64,000 nucleotides of DNA from Ophioderma brevispina (Eukaryota; Echinodermata; Ophiuroidea; Amphilepidida; Ophiodermatidae): positions 28,304 through 92,303 of the forward strand of contig JAMKCH010056779.1 in NCBI GenBank assembly GCA_023653785.1, given 5' to 3'. Position numbers and translations under genes: made by a program. This document shows positions 42,786 through 56,284 of this stretch, piece after piece. The notes under the pieces were generated by a model that was not told the origin of the DNA, searched no databases, and worked only from the letters and a program-made list of their open reading frames with translations. Every line of letters starts with the position of its first letter. Within the stretch, counting starts at the first letter, position 1.

Positions 42786-45030
42786 TGCAGATACTCTGTG
42801 TTTACTTTGGGTTCATTATCCGTTGTTTTGCACACCCCGCTGTCGATTTTCCTACTAATTGTAATAATGTTGTCTTCTTTTTGTTGTTTTTTTTATTTTT
42901 TTTTAAGTCCATAACATATTTCAATCCATCTCATATTATATTAACATAATACACAATACAATATCCACTTGTGAAACTGACTCGGAACTTAATATACACT
43001 TCAACATTTCAATATCTCATTGTACATATTTTAGAAATCATGCTGTCTATTGCATATATAATTCTAATATATTTTTTACTAATATTTTTAATTTTTTTAA
43101 TTTTTTTAATTTTTTTATTTTTTTTGTGGAAAATTTTATTTTTCTCCTTGGTTTTTGATATAATTTGATCAAAACATTTCAGTCCAGAACGAATACTAGT
43201 GATTGTCACTATTTTCTTTGTATGTTATATATTATTTTTTTGCTTTTATATTGAATGCGGCTAAATAATCCAATATTGATCAGTTTATATTATGATCTTG
43301 GATAATTCCACCCACAATAATTATTTCTAATTTATTTCAAAACAAATCCACCACCTTTGTAGTACATATAAAATTGGTAAATTCCCTTCCGAAAGATTAC
43401 ATTCTTCGAACATTCTATAAAAGAAATGGTCATAATTATCCCCAGAATACAAAATCACAAGTGGTCTATCATCACTTATTTTCCAACTTGTACAACTTTC
43501 ATTTACATTTTATAACCACATTTATTCCAAATATATTTAAAAAAAAAATGACCCATTTATTTTCAACTACGCGATTTTGAATTTTAAAGTGAAAATAATA
43601 TCCCACGAATTTACCGAATGTCTGTTTTTTTTCCCATATTTCAATAATACAAAAGGGTTCTCAACAATCATTATTGATTATTTGATTAGATTCTTTCGTT
43701 TTTGAAACCCCACAAACCCAACAACACCTCACCTTCCTCTCCCCCCCCTTTTCCTCTTTCTCCTTTTCCTCCCTCTCCTCTCCCTCTTTTTAACATTTAC
43801 TTTTATTTGAACCAGTGTGTTAGCTGGTTTTTTCTCTTGAGTCCACCTGTTTCTTCTTGCTATGTTATTTCCCATTTTGAGGAACGCGTTAATTCCTTTA
43901 TGAGATAAACACATTCAAGGGCGTTTGACATCTGCTAATTCGTTCATTTCACAATCTACCTTCACCCGTGATGGTCTTGTGATATAGAATAATAGCACAC
44001 TTAAATACCCCTCTCTAAAAATAAATTTTAACCCCTTGATATCGCAAATTCGTAATTTCCCCACAAAATATGGTTTTTAATAAATATCTGAATCGATTTT
44101 TCTTTTTTCGTGGTGTCACAAACACACACCACGCTTTTAGTACATCTGTAATAGAAAAGTGGCATTTTCCTTACTAATCTCCTTTAATGTCTTGGACTTC
44201 TACAGTCAACTCAAGCAATAGTTGTAAACCCCATAAATGTTTTGAAACAATGTTTTGATCTATATTTTCCAAGTTGCATTATTACTATCCATCCTTCTTT
44301 CTTAGCTGTGCTTCACTTCAGTAATGTCTCTAGGCTGGTTAGGTTTTATCCGTTATCAATCTCTTCGCTTTTATGGTAAATGGAAATTTTCTTGCATTTT
44401 CATTTGGTAAATATCTGTCATTGTGTTCAGCTGCCAAGCAGCTGCCAGGCCATGGTCTATCTGTAGCCTTTGTTATGGTGGCTTCTAAACCATGCTGATA
44501 ATCCGAGCTTAACACTTTGCTGATCATATTCGTGTATATTTACTACACTTATTCGTATTAACATATTCGACGGTTTTTGTTGACATTTCGTTTTGCCGCT
44601 GTAATTATAACAATGAATACAGGATAAAATTTCACCTCTATGTGTCCCATACCAGTCATTACCTTAGCGACGGTGAGCTAGTGATTCAATATTTTCAAGT
44701 TAAGCTTCCGTTTGTCCATTAATTTCTGTTCTAATTACTCATCATAATTTGGATATCACTCAACAAGAACTTTCGACGACCCCCCCCCCCCCCATATTGT
44801 TCAATGACTCGTTTTCCTAAAATTTGATTGAACCAAACCAAAACTGAATATTCTTCATAATGACACACGGATCAATTACGAAAAGCCATTTTGTAAAACA
44901 GCCTCATTTGTCATAAATACAGTCATCTTCTCTGTGATTAAATACAGATGATTCTCATGTAAAAATAAAGCATGTTTGCAAAGCAGTGAGCGATATATTG
45001 ATATGTGGTGGCTACATTCCTCAGAAATTA
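42786..45030. other. AT-rich sequence with low-complexity tracts
   Basis: There is (attttttta)n-like sequence at 43078-43130, a CT-rich tract at 43730-43790 and a C-run at 44780-44793. The minus-strand frame 44339-44527 (62 residues) has a protein-like composition, but I recognise no family. Confidence 0.4.
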
Positions 45031-45039
45031 ACCGTCGCC

Positions 45040-45440
45040 ATGCTCGGCGAAAGCGTTTTTGGGGTTCACTTTTGTTAAATGTTGACGTTGCAGTTATAAA
45101 ACTGCATCGGTGGGCGGTGAAGTGGTAACTTAACCGCAGTTAAAGTTCCCCTGCCTTGACAGCAATTTTGCCTGGCCGTTGGGAGTTTTTATGACCGGTC
45201 TGTGTAGACCAGATAAGCCTAGGCATCCGAGCAATTTGTCAAGGCCGATCCATCAGTAACTTTTCCGCCGATACCAACGTCTGGTACTCTGGGTTGAGAC
45301 TGAACACTCTTGTGCCCTGCTGAAACCACAACTTGACGCATAACCCCCGCAACCGCGCGCAAGTGGCTGTAAGCCTGCTACAACTTACACGGGGATCCGT
45401 CTGCTCATATCAGTCCACGGAAGGGTATTTAGAGACCGTC
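45040..45440. other. Locally GC-richer segment, function unknown
   Basis: This segment is clearly richer in G and C than its surroundings, with strings such as accccccgcaaccgcgcgcaa-like sequence near 45343-45362 and several short self-complementary parts. No ORF of note, tRNA or rRNA is recognised. It could be a structured RNA, a repeat or a regulatory region. Confidence 0.25.
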
Positions 45441-45879
45441 TGACTAGTTTTCGTTTGTAGGACTTAGGGACCCATCTTTTTCACAATCATGCGGGACAAT
45501 TTCATATTAATTATTAAAGAACAATTACAGATGTTGAATCTTAAAAAGGAATTTAATTATGGGAATAACAGCCAATGTTTGGAAAAAAATAAAGATTGAT
45601 GACGTCACGCATTGATTGTTTTATTATTTTGCTCGGGGGACCCCTTCAGGTAAAATTCAGGTACGTATCCCTACATTGGAAAACAACCGATTATCGTCAT
45701 CGTACGTCGTTTTGTGATCTGTAGGGAAAAGTACATTTTGTACTTTAGACATAATATACGGTGTCTTTGGGAAAAATCATAGCACTTTGGGCAGAGGGTT
45801 ATGGTAAATACCTTGATTTAACATAGTCGAATTTATATATATCGGTCGCCCCCGAGAGCACCTGATATCTTATACCTGA

Positions 45880-45900
45880 CACGTGCCTTACTGACACGTG
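45880..45900. promoter_or_regulatory. Paired CACGTG E-boxes
   Basis: Two palindromic CACGTG hexamers occur at 45880-45885 and 45895-45900 within similar context (gacacgtg). The spacing may be chance. Confidence 0.3.
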
Positions 45901-47120
45901 ACACCCACTATTCATCTCGTTACGCGTTTATAACTACAATACGGCACAGCAGCAACATTCTGTATCTCTGTTGTCACAGCGTAATCGATCAAGATGTGGA
46001 ACATACATGTGGGTTTCTGTACAGGGAGGGTAGGACACATCTGCTCGATTTGGGCATTGGGATTTCCAAACGGTATTTGTGAAACTGCTACATCATTTAC
46101 TATGGCAGTCTCGGTCCAGTGGACATTAAAAAATATCTCTTAAACCTTTGTTTCAAAAGATCTTAGTAATATCATGATAATTAAGAAAAAAATATGAGTT
46201 ACAGCATCCTGCTTCTGTTAATTACCTGTGCATAACTAAAACCTCCAGAAACTTCCACTGCAAAAGTATCCTATCAAACATAATACCCTTGACATCACGC
46301 GCCATGGCTACAGAGCTATGCGCTCTGCAGCTCTGCGCACGATCTCACTCTAATATCAAAACAGCCCTATTATAATCTTATACCCCCAAACCATTGCACT
46401 CCTGGGTAAGAATGGACTTCCAGAACTGCGGCAGCTGTGGTTTTTGTAGACTTTACTCATTCCGCATTCTTGCTCAATTCTTTCATCACGCTGGCTGGTT
46501 GCAGTAACCATGCAGCATCGCTTTCCTCAACATACATTCTTTTGTCGTTTCCAAAATCTGTCCAGGTCGGAATGCAACTTGCAGGTGTACTTCACAAAAC
46601 TCTCCACCGCATCGGGGGTTGCCGAACTTGGCCCCCCTGATACTCTGGCATATAGCCCGAGAAAGTATTATAGTCCGTCCCGGATCAGTCCGGGCTCCAT
46701 AAACTACAACGGAATAAAGCGATAAAGCGTGAAACTAATGTTGCTAAAGAGTCAACAATCGAGTGCCCTATTCGTTTACCGTTGTATCCGACTGTGAGTA
46801 CGGCGGACTATAATTAATTCTACACTGGCTGAACACAACTCTCGTCCCTTTGATGTAACCATGCTTTTGTATACATTTATCTGTAATATGTATTTAAGGA
46901 GTTGTAATTTAATATACCTATTTAGTGTTTTGGTAGTTGTATTCCAGGTATGGATATGGTTTCAATTCAGTAGACCGAGGGCCCATCGGGGAGGGAGGCA
47001 GGCACTTGAAACGTGAAAGCATGCCAGTAGTTGACGTCGCGCCATCAACGCTTAACACTATGATCATAACCAATCCCCCTACATTCTAGTGTAACATTTT
47101 GCTATCTAATCCGTATATCT
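45901..47120. other. Unrecognised sequence with one repeat copy
   Basis: No gene can be supported. The frames at 46437-46640 and 46510-46725 overlap and have no known domain. The repeat at 46688-46803 is listed separately. Confidence 0.35.
46688..46803 (+). repeat. Repeat shared with the loop at 15135-15260
   Basis: The shared order is ccgggctc-ata, acaacggaat-aaagcg, aatgttgc, caactgaatcga-like, tgccctatt, and gactgtgag near the end. The copies are diverged, with indels. Confidence 0.6.
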
Positions 47121-47129
47121 ACCATCCAG

Positions 47130-50100
47130 GAGGACCCCGACAGCACCTCAACTAGCCGCATGCATTCTACAAAACAAAAAATATTCTATCATGACTAGGC
47201 CGTCAACACGTGATTTCCAGCAACATTCGGACATTCCTAAACATAAAGAAAACTTCTCAACATCCCTTCTATGGAATGTCCGTTCTGTCCGCAAACTCAA
47301 ACCTGGTTACCTCAAAAGCACCTCTTGTCATTGCTGAGATGCGGCCTGAGGGATGCTCTTTCCTGATCTTTCCCAGGAAGTTTGATGACCATAGTGGTAT
47401 TGGGATCATCCACAAAACTTACCGGCTACAATACACCGACCGGCCATCCACAACCCTTCATTTCAGATGCTTGTGTGATAACAACAAACTATGTAAGAAT
47501 CTTCCATGTGTATCGGCCACCACCTTCCAATGAAAAGAATCTCAAAGTAAATCAATTCTTAAATGAGATTGAGACCTTCCTCATACGAACGTTCTTTTTC
47601 CTGCTAAAACGATACTGCTAGGCGATTTCAACGTGCATGTTACCTCCTTTCCAAGCAAGTCGACCATATTTGGGGATTCTGCTGCTATGGTTTCATCAGC
47701 ATATCTATGGCCATACCCATAAAGATGGTCAATTCTCGTCTTGAAGATGGATTAGTCAGGATGGAATCATCTTGCCTGGGCTGGGCTCTTGTCTTCGTTT
47801 GATCACTGTACTATTAAGGTAGCCAAAACCACCACTCATGAAAACTACATGCACCTTTAGAATATGAAGATCATGACAAGGACTTCCTTTCTACGACATT
47901 TCATCCATGATTGTCAGTCTTGACCTTCGAGAGAACTCATTTGATGAGGTGCTTGAAAATTTGAGGCACTCTATTTATATGTATTGGATTCCCATGCCCG
48001 CTCAACGTTCCCGCATTGTCAGGCCCTGATCACATGCTAAAAGACGTAAACGTAGACGTTTAGAGAGTAAATGGGTAAAAACTAGAACTAGAGGATGTCG
48101 ATCTTGATTCATACTCTGCACAATCACAGTGACTGGGAATCTCGTTCACCGTGCTAGGGGTTTACTACAATGAACAATTAAAAATGCAACAACAAACCAT
48201 TTTTGCTATTCTGATAAGCTTCTGAATCCGCAGACCTAAACCACTTTCTAACTGTATTCTGAACTGAAGCTAAGTAGCTCATTTGTCAGTTTTTCAGCGA
48301 CGTACGTATCCAGATCAGACGGAATCTTGATAGTTTCCTGGTCCTACTCACAGAATGATCCAGCGGGACAATACTTGATAAAACGTCCCAATGCATGAAT
48401 TTAATCTAGTCACCCTTGAAGAGGTACTACGGTTATTATGCCATCTAGCATAAATCAGTTTCCTTAGACACCAATTCCATTGGCGTACTTAAGGAGAGTG
48501 TTGCAACTCTGCGAGCCAGCTAAATTCCGGGAAGCTGCCGTAAACCTCATTCTACAAACCTACCCTAGAATGAAAAAGTGCTAAAAATTATCTGCCCTGT
48601 GTCAAATATCGTTTATGTCGAAGAGAACAATAGTGAGTGCCCATTAAATGATCATCTTTTTCAAATGACTTAAAAATCCCAAGTTTCATTCACCTTATCT
48701 AGAACGACACAGCATTAACCCCACTGCGTGTCAAGCCCGATTATAATCCCCAATGCAATTCACAACAGTGGCTGTTCGACCTTGCTGCAGCATTCGATAT
48801 CATTGATCTTGCCATTCTTTTGGATAGTTATCGTGATACCTTCCAATTCAAGATGCTGCTAAACGTAGATTCGTGTACCTGCAGACGCTCTCGTGACGCT
48901 ATTAAATAAACTCATCTCCCTTTTGGTCTTCTTCAGGGCTTCAAGATGCTGCCTTAAAGTGGATACTGCCTTCCTCAGAACCGCTCTCGGGGACACTATT
49001 TAAAATAAACATCATCTCCCTTTGCTCTTCTTCTGTATCGCATCAATCGTCCGGAAGCACAATTATTTTTTTTTTACATACCACACGTATACCGATGATG
49101 TATGGCTCTATAACAATTTAAATCCCAAGCCACAAATCTGTTGACGGGTATCTCTTTGTATTGATGACACAGAGGGGATGCGCTTCAACAACTCAAACTA
49201 AATGCTGAAAATACATTACCATCAATATTGGGACTGTGGATGTTCCCCAGTCCTCGAGATCATATATCACATATCATTCACATTTAATTATTTTTCATCC
49301 ATCAACAAATATGTTATAGTATAAACTACCGTGATTTGGATATTACAGGATGAGAGAGACTAAAAGGCTATTGCCAGAAGGGTCACCACCAAGCAAAACA
49401 AGTAGATGTAATTTTAGCAAAATCATACGAATATCATTTTTTAGTTGGCAAGTCAAAAAAATACAAGTAACACAATACAAAAGACCATACACCCGAACCT
49501 AAGAATCATAAGCCTTGGTGTTGTGTTTGTCAGGAACAATGTCAACGACTGAACATTGTGAAGGTCATCATTCAAATCTGTTAACTTGGCCTTCGCTCTA
49601 TCCGGTCGTGAGTTTGTGTGGGGGGTCATCGCCGCTCACTCGTTTGACTCTGCTAATTCACTACTGTATCGGAATGTCGGTCAGAATCGAGTAAACTACA
49701 AATATTGCAGAATAAACAGCCCGCTGGTGTTTTTGATCCTGATAGAAAGACACTAGTTACGCCACTATATTGGCTACCGATCAGTGATGCGTGATGATTC
49801 TTACCTACAAGGCTATTTTGCCATCATTCTTGTCTGAATACCTCTCTTTTTATATTCCTGGCCGACCAGGGTAGCGGTCTGAAGATAACAAGACGCTCCT
49901 CACTGTTCCTCGTACGAAAAGACCAGTGGGTGACAGGGCTTTCAGCAGTGCGGCCCACAACCTATGGAACTATTTGCCCATCTCTGTTCCCCACTCCAGG
50001 TCCATTGTTACTTTTAAGAAAATTTCGCCTATCTCCTAAGATTTGAGCATGCCCTTAAATTGGCATAGATTGCCTCACATGTACTTTCTTATGTGCTGCT

Positions 50101-50455
50101 GTTTCTTATAGACCGTATTCAATATGACGTCAGCCACAAGACATGTTGGTGGACAGGCTGCATACATTCCAGGACTACAATACATTAAGCTGTCAATCGA
50201 TCCATGTTTAGCGATTGCACAGGGATCATTGACAGGTGAATGTATTGTAGTACTGGAATGCGTCTATCTTGTCCACCAACATGGCTGGCTATTGAATACG
50301 GTCTATACTATAGATTAGATGTTAAGTGTTTATTTCATTGTCCATCACTTTTAAATCTATCATGTGATTATGTTTTAGGCTAAATAGTAATTGATTTTTA
50401 TTTGTACAGCACTTTCACCTTAATTTGATAAGACGCTATATCAAATGCTGTTTGT
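47130..50455 (+). pseudogene. Long dead LINE, interrupted by a MITE
   Basis: Remnants on the plus strand in order: an N-terminal endonuclease start (LLWNVRSVRKL near 47265-47300), LGDFNVHV with the endonuclease catalytic region near 47619-47642, RT motif A as FDLAAAFDIIDLA near 48777-48816, the RT catalytic core YTDDVWLYNNL at 49088-49120, and the C-terminal end LTVPRTKRPVGDRAFSSAAH then NLWNYLP near 49903-49980. The 3' end (ttgtacagcactttc, then aagacgctatatcaaa) is near 50405-50455, with a 197-bp MITE inserted before it. Many stops and shifts make it inactive. It appears longer at the 5' side than most fragments in the window. Confidence 0.85.
50109..50305. mobile_element. 197-bp palindromic MITE, copy 2, inside a LINE 3' end
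   Basis: The ends are tagaccgtattcaata and tattgaatacggtcta, flanked by TA at 50107-50108 and 50306-50307. It is highly similar to 26195-26399, but here the hairpin arms are better preserved. It splits the 3' region of the LINE, so it moved after that LINE inserted. The frame 50124-50318 is not a gene. Confidence 0.9.
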
Positions 50456-50459
50456 ATTG

Positions 50460-51915
50460 TGTAACTAAAAGAGTCCTTAAGAGTAAACGTCCGAGGCCCA
50501 TAGGTCCGTATAATTTTACGGCACGCACACTTGTTTAATCGGGGTCACGCTTTATTTCGTACGCTTGATGGAAAATACTCATGCCTGGAATACTTCAATA
50601 TCATGTGAACAAGGATTTAATCACACGCTAGTAAAACTAGAGACAGAATTTCGATTTCACTTTTTAACAATCCTTCTCTGCTTGAAGTTGTTTTTTAATT
50701 GACGCTCACGGTTCGTCCTTTATCATATATTGAGGTGGGAGGTTATCTCCTCTGGCACGAACTCAGGTCAATTTTCTTTGTCCCGAATTCTCCAAATGGA
50801 TCCAATTTCACTACATTCTGTACAGATTCTATGAATTCTTTATATTCTTGATTCTATTTTTCGTTTGGGTTTTCAAGTGGTATGTAGTAGCAATTAATTT
50901 ATAATCAATAGTAAATGAAATAAAAGCTTGATATATAAATTGATCGTACAGGGTTGCATAGAGGAAGGACCAGGGAACATCGCTCTAAGGAAATGACGTC
51001 TGAAAAAGACTCAAAAGCTGATTGCCTAGCACTACTACGCGCAATCCATTTTCATGTGCTCTGTGCTTTCGTTCCAAAGACACTCTTTGTTTTTGTTTTT
51101 CTTCAAATCAATTAATACGTGTTATAATTTTGTGATGACAACAGTTTCTGATGGTAGTAAATTGAGAAAAACCGTGTTCAGTTTTTGTGTCTGAGGTGTA
51201 AGTTTGTACACTTGCATTGTACAAAAGCGATGGTTGAATGTATGTTGCGTATTCCTATCTAGCCTATATTTAATCAGTGAGACTGACAACGCAACAGAAA
51301 ATGTATTTTCCCAAATATCATCTACCACTGTATCAGTGAATGTGATTTTTAAAGAACAACACTCGAATATTACCTACACAGTCCTTTAGGTTGAAGTTGA
51401 ATGATTATAGACATCTATACTGTGCGATTTTGAATTCTCGCTTTTTTTATCACGCTATTTTTTCAAAAAGGTCGACGTCTTTTGTAAACTTGGAGGTAGT
51501 CGTCACACACTCTACTAATACTTTGCATTGCATACCGATTTTCAAGGTTATCGCAGCCAGTTATGACTACAATAAATGAATATTCGTGTCCTAACAAGTG
51601 GCTGAATACCTTTTCGTCTTGCAGAGCTGCTCACAGGTTTGATTTTAACTTACTCAGGGTCATGATAATCTATATTCAAGCATAAGCCAAGAACAATTAA
51701 GGTTGTCCTCTGCTTCCCGCTCGCATAGGTATAAAATAAAATTGTTCGCTTTTCTTTTTAAAGTTTTCAAGAGATTGTATGATATTTTGTTTTTTTTTAA
51801 ACCACAAGAAAAAAATGAACACGTAGCGGCCGAAGAAAATTGTCTAAAATGCATAAAAAAAGAATTTCCGCGTAGCGTATATAGCTTTTTTGACTAAAAA
51901 CACATGCGCTTAGGT
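50460..51915. other. Unrecognised sequence
   Basis: No gene can be supported. Short frames on both strands at 51122-51389 and 51660-51897 overlap each other and have no known features. Confidence 0.35.
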
Positions 51916-51920
51916 TTTGA

Positions 51921-54050
51921 ACTACAGAAAGCTGAGACAAACTCTTTTCTTTTTTGGCTTAAGTTTGCAAAAGCGTTCGAAAACTATCCAATCAGTTCAC
52001 TTTTTTGTTTAAAAAAATAAACAAAAAAAACACTTTGGACGCGTTCGAAATCATCTACAGGGTGTCCCAAAAAGTGGTGCAAGCAGGATACTCCGTTTCT
52101 CCAAAACTGCTGAGCTGGAATTTCATTTCATGGAGGATATTCAGTCATATCTTTTGTATAATTTGTGCAAATCCTCATGACAATCCATCACGCAAGTCAG
52201 AGATATGACGGATTAAGGCCATCTGTTTTTCAAACCCATTCCAAGGGGGATTTACCCAGTTAACATCATTTGTCCATTCTGCTGCCGGGTAAGCATTTCC
52301 ACACATGCAGGTACGATGTATTCCTGGCATACTGTTAAATATTAATAACTGTGGAACAACATAATGCGCACGATATTAGTTTGTTTAGATTTATGAAAAT
52401 GGAAGATAGGAATTAGAATAATAACGGGCTATGATTAAGCCTACAGTCTAAGTGATCAGCACAAATCAACATTAGCTTATGTCTGTATTTTGTTATCTCT
52501 ACTGTGCAGTTGTCATGATAAATAACAGCTTGTAAATATATCAAACTTGTAAAATAAAGTGGAACAGTGTTTGGAATATCTAGTCACATTTCCTTTTACA
52601 GAAAAGAAATTAAAATCGCTGGCGAATGAAAGTCCTTTGGCTTGGCAGTAACTGTTTGCCTTGGCAATCTGTTTTAAACCAGGACCCAAATGTTCATGAC
52701 AACAGATAAGATTTTCTTGACGTTTCTCGTGAAGGTGTTTATAAATTACACAATTGGAACAACGTACCCTAATTGTCATTGAACTCTATAAGCTAAGATG
52801 ATCAGTTATTGATTAATTTGCTACTGTACAATTGACTGAATCTAAATTTTCACAAACATTCATTTGCTTTCTTAAAAAATCTGTTAATTTACATGCATTA
52901 CCCCGACAAGAAAATATTCAACAGGTAACCCTTTTTGAATGAGTATTGGCAGACTCAAAAGTGATTTTGTATTATGGATAAGTAGTATTTGCTCAGACCC
53001 TGATGCAGTACTGTATTAATTTAGTAGCAGATTAGGTTATATTTATCATGCACCGAATGAGCCACGAACTATATTGATGTACCAATAATCACTAACTGTG
53101 TAAATCCCATTGGAAGGATAAAACAACATATGGCATTAATAACCGTCATATCTCTGGCTTGCATGCAAGGATTGTCATGGAATTTCCACAAGGATACAAA
53201 AGAGTATAATTAATATCCTCCATGAAAATGGAAATCACAGCTTCAAGCAGTTTTGAGAACTCGGAGTTTATCTGCTGGCACCACTTTTTTTGGGAAACCC
53301 TGTATATCAAAGTTTGCAATCATTCTACCGTTTTAAAGTATTTTATATTTTTGCTGTTTTAGCTGGAGAAAGGGAAAATGTCCTTCTTCGTTTAGTTTTG
53401 TGGAAAGAAATCATTTCAAATGTAGGACCTAGATGCGGTTGAGGTGCGACCAAGGGTTCTAAAATGCTCAGTGAATTTTGAAATTGAGTAACTCAAACAA
53501 TTATTATTGTAACACCACCGGAACATCTTGACATAATATTTGGACAAGACGACAAGTAGTAATAAGTCAGCATTTTCAATCTCAGGGTGGATGGTATGTG
53601 CTTCCGCCACGAGCATCTGTTTCTTCCTCAAGAACACTGTCTTATATTATCTTAAAAAGATTTACTGAAAAAAATACTGAATGTATAACTTCCTATTTTG
53701 GGAATGGGCCGATAACTATGTTGATTTTCAGTCATGACATCCTCGGGAAATGTAGCACTCACATATCCTTTACAACCGTGGTAAGATATGACCTCGGTAC
53801 ATTAGTTGGTATGGAAAATATTTACCATTAATCGATTTGTACATGAATACATCGGGAAATTTGAAAAAGGGAGTAGAAATTAATCAGATCCAATGCCAAA
53901 TCATTCCCCGCACGTCCTTTATTTACCAAAGCGGCTCTAACTTTATCCTCTATGTAAAATCGAAATCTTGAAAGCATTGCAATTTGTTTGGACAGTAGCC
54001 ATTGGCCGCAAGACCTTACAGCCTTGCTCAAAAAAAATGGTACAATCAAA
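51921..54050 (+). repeat. Segmental duplication, copy 1 (interrupted)
   Basis: 51921-52057 plus 53303-54050 matches 63012-63770 (shared strings include gctgagacaaactcttttct, cattctaccgttt, gtatgtgcttccgc, cacatatcctttacaaccgt). The duplicated DNA is interrupted here by the element at 52058-53302. Related sequence resumes at 55975-56180. Confidence 0.85.
52058..53302. mobile_element. Mariner-like non-autonomous element, 1245 bp
   Basis: The left end is cagggtgtcccaaaaagtgg and the right end is the reverse complement of cagggtttcccaaaaaaagt. The inverted terminal repeats are about 165 bases long and both run through a shared catggaggatatt block to agatatgacgg. TA flanks both sides (52056-52057 and 53303-53304), the target of Tc1/mariner elements. 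The paralogous copy at 63155-63156 keeps a single TA and no element, the empty site. The interior of about 900 bp has no open frame of transposase size, so it needed a transposase from elsewhere. Confidence 0.9.
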
Positions 54051-55130
54051 AACGATTTTTTTTTTCATTTATATCTTTGATTCTTAAGAGAAAAGACAAG
54101 GTTTCTAGTATTTTGGTGTCATCTCATTTGCTGTTTCGATCGAGAGATAACTCAGTTTACTGCGGAACACACAAATCGAGTTTGTGCCACTTCTGGTTGA
54201 GTGAAAACGGTGAAGAATTAGTTAAACATAAGTTTTCACATTTGAAAAGCTTGAATGAATTCTTTAACAAGAGATTGAGTAATCCATAAAGAAACTCTAA
54301 AAGATCCTACTACCGAATTACACCGAAAACGAACCACACTACAACGAAGGTCCGAAAACGTACGTAATGGGGAAAGTTATGATCAGTAATTATGGCCTTA
54401 AGATAAAGTGAATAACTTTCAACATACTGTTTGTTAGAGAGAACAATGAGCGTATACAGCAACCTGGAGGAGAGAGTTTATGGTCTTGAAGTATCGTGAA
54501 AGACAAATTCCTACCAACACCTTGATGACTTTTGCTCCAAATCATTTTTTATTGACTTCAACAATTAGTAAATGCACAAAGATAGTGAAAACATTTTAAA
54601 ACCATTTCTTGGATTGGGAGTGTTTATTTTGGTTGCCAAATTACATTCCTTCTGGCATGATTTTAACATATACCAATTTTGTAATAAATTCAAAGATCCA
54701 TTACAAGCTTATTTCAGTGACGTGCCAATAATTTTGTATGGTTTCTTATTTATGAAAAAGAAGATATTTATCATTGAACCGATTATGACTATTAAAACTT
54801 GTCGATAAAACGAGACCTTGTTTACTTTAATCGTGTTTGTTTATTTTGTCAAGTTGTAATATTTGTGAGCTTCAAGAAGGCATTGGCATAAATGCGCGAA
54901 ACAACGGCGTTACACCGTTGGTTCCGAGGCCGTTGGTCCCGGCAATAGTCTTCAATGGCTCTAATCACCGGATTGACACATGAGTGGTTTATGCTGATTT
55001 CAACCAACTCCGTTTATCTTGCAATGTCGTTTCCACATGTGTCTGTTAGTTAATTTATGTTTTAACAGCTGCTTATATTTAGAAACTTGTTTAATATCAA
55101 GCCATATTTTTTTGCTTGTATTAATATAGG
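54051..55130. other. Unrecognised sequence
   Basis: No gene can be supported. The frame 54002-54289 (95 residues) is not conserved in the paralogous region near 63740. This interval is absent from the second duplication copy. Confidence 0.35.
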
Positions 55131-55133
55131 TTT

Positions 55134-55580
55134 GATTTAAACAAGTTTTCCTTTTTAAAACAAGATATTCTTTTAAAATGTTTACTTCAATATTTTAAGT
55201 CTAGTCTATGAAAGTACACAATTTGATAGAAGGAAAATATATTTAAAAAAACTTTAAAACAAGATATCTTTTTTAAAAATGTTTTTCGAATTTTAATTAC
55301 TCAGTCTTTTTTTTATCTTATTATGTAATAAAAAAGAGAAAGTAGCACTTTAGGTAAATGTATTAGTTGTTCTTTTAAAAAAGATAGTGCTTCTTTAAAT
55401 GTTGGTTTAGTTTACTTAGTCTTCGTCTTTTTGTCTTTTTTATGATTTTAATTTTTTTAATAAAAAACGAGAGTAAGAGTCACACTGACTTAAACAAGTT
55501 TTTTCTTTAAAGAAGATATTCTTTTAAAATGTGTAGCAATTTTACTTTTACTTTGGTCTTTTTGTCTTTTTGTTTGAACC
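55134..55580 (+). repeat. Degenerate AT-rich tandem repeat
   Basis: About four units of 110-130 bases share aaacaag-ttt, aagata-ttctttt-aaaatg, and a ttacttagtctt..tttttgtcttttt end. Units start near 55137, 55257, 55375 and 55492. Confidence 0.6.
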
Positions 55581-55974
55581 GGCCCGGGCACCATGCGGGC
55601 TAAAACCGAAACAACTCTGCCAATGCATAAAAGTGGCACAAATCGATTTGGTTGTATAGCACTAAATATTATATCTTCGGATTGACAGAAGCAAATAAGA
55701 TGAAACAAACACCATGGAAAGCCCTGGGTTCCTTTTCTTAATATTTGCCAAACGGAAGAATCGGTAAATTATCAATACCAGCTCTTTAAACGTCATATCT
55801 TGGAATCATGACAATCAAATTAACGTTTGTCACATAGTTGATTCTGTGAAACAGATCTGTTTGAAATCACAACTTAGACAATAAACTGCGTAATGTGTAG
55901 TCAGAACTCCTTGTACAATTTTAAATCAATTTTGAATATAAATGCTTGTCTGCATGTTGCAATACGTTGGCCAG

Positions 55975-56180
55975 TGTGGTGTATTTTTACTCAGAACATG
56001 TTAGTGGAAAGTACAGATACGTGACGTGCAAAGTGTTTGGACTTTTGCTTTTGATATGTGTGCATGTGCTGTGGCGTTGTGTGTATGTGTGTGTGTGTGT
56101 GCGCGCGCGTGCGCACTCGTGTGTTATTTTAACAGTCACTAACCAGCTTGAATTAAGTTTAATGGAGATGAGCAATCCAG
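55975..56180 (+). repeat. Segmental duplication, distal part of copy 1
   Basis: The strings ttactcagaacatgtta, gtggaaagtacagatacgtg, aagtgtttgga and aagtttaatggagatgag match 63838-63942. A dinucleotide tract lies inside this copy only. Confidence 0.75.
56076..56114 (+). repeat. (TG)n(CG)n microsatellite
   Basis: A gt-rich tract passes into gcgcgcgcgt. It is alternating purine-pyrimidine and so could adopt Z-DNA. It is absent from the paralogous copy near 63900. Confidence 0.85.
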
Positions 56181-56284
56181 CAGTAGAAAACATAGACTGC
56201 ATATGACCTTGCAAAAAGAAATCTATACGAAATGTTTTGATGGTTTCTATGGCAAACATTGAACGGCATGATTCCAAATCTTGA

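Noticed and set aside
44339..44527. 62-residue minus-strand frame with protein-like composition
   Set aside because: It is short, has no recognised family and no supporting signals. I kept it only as a mention.
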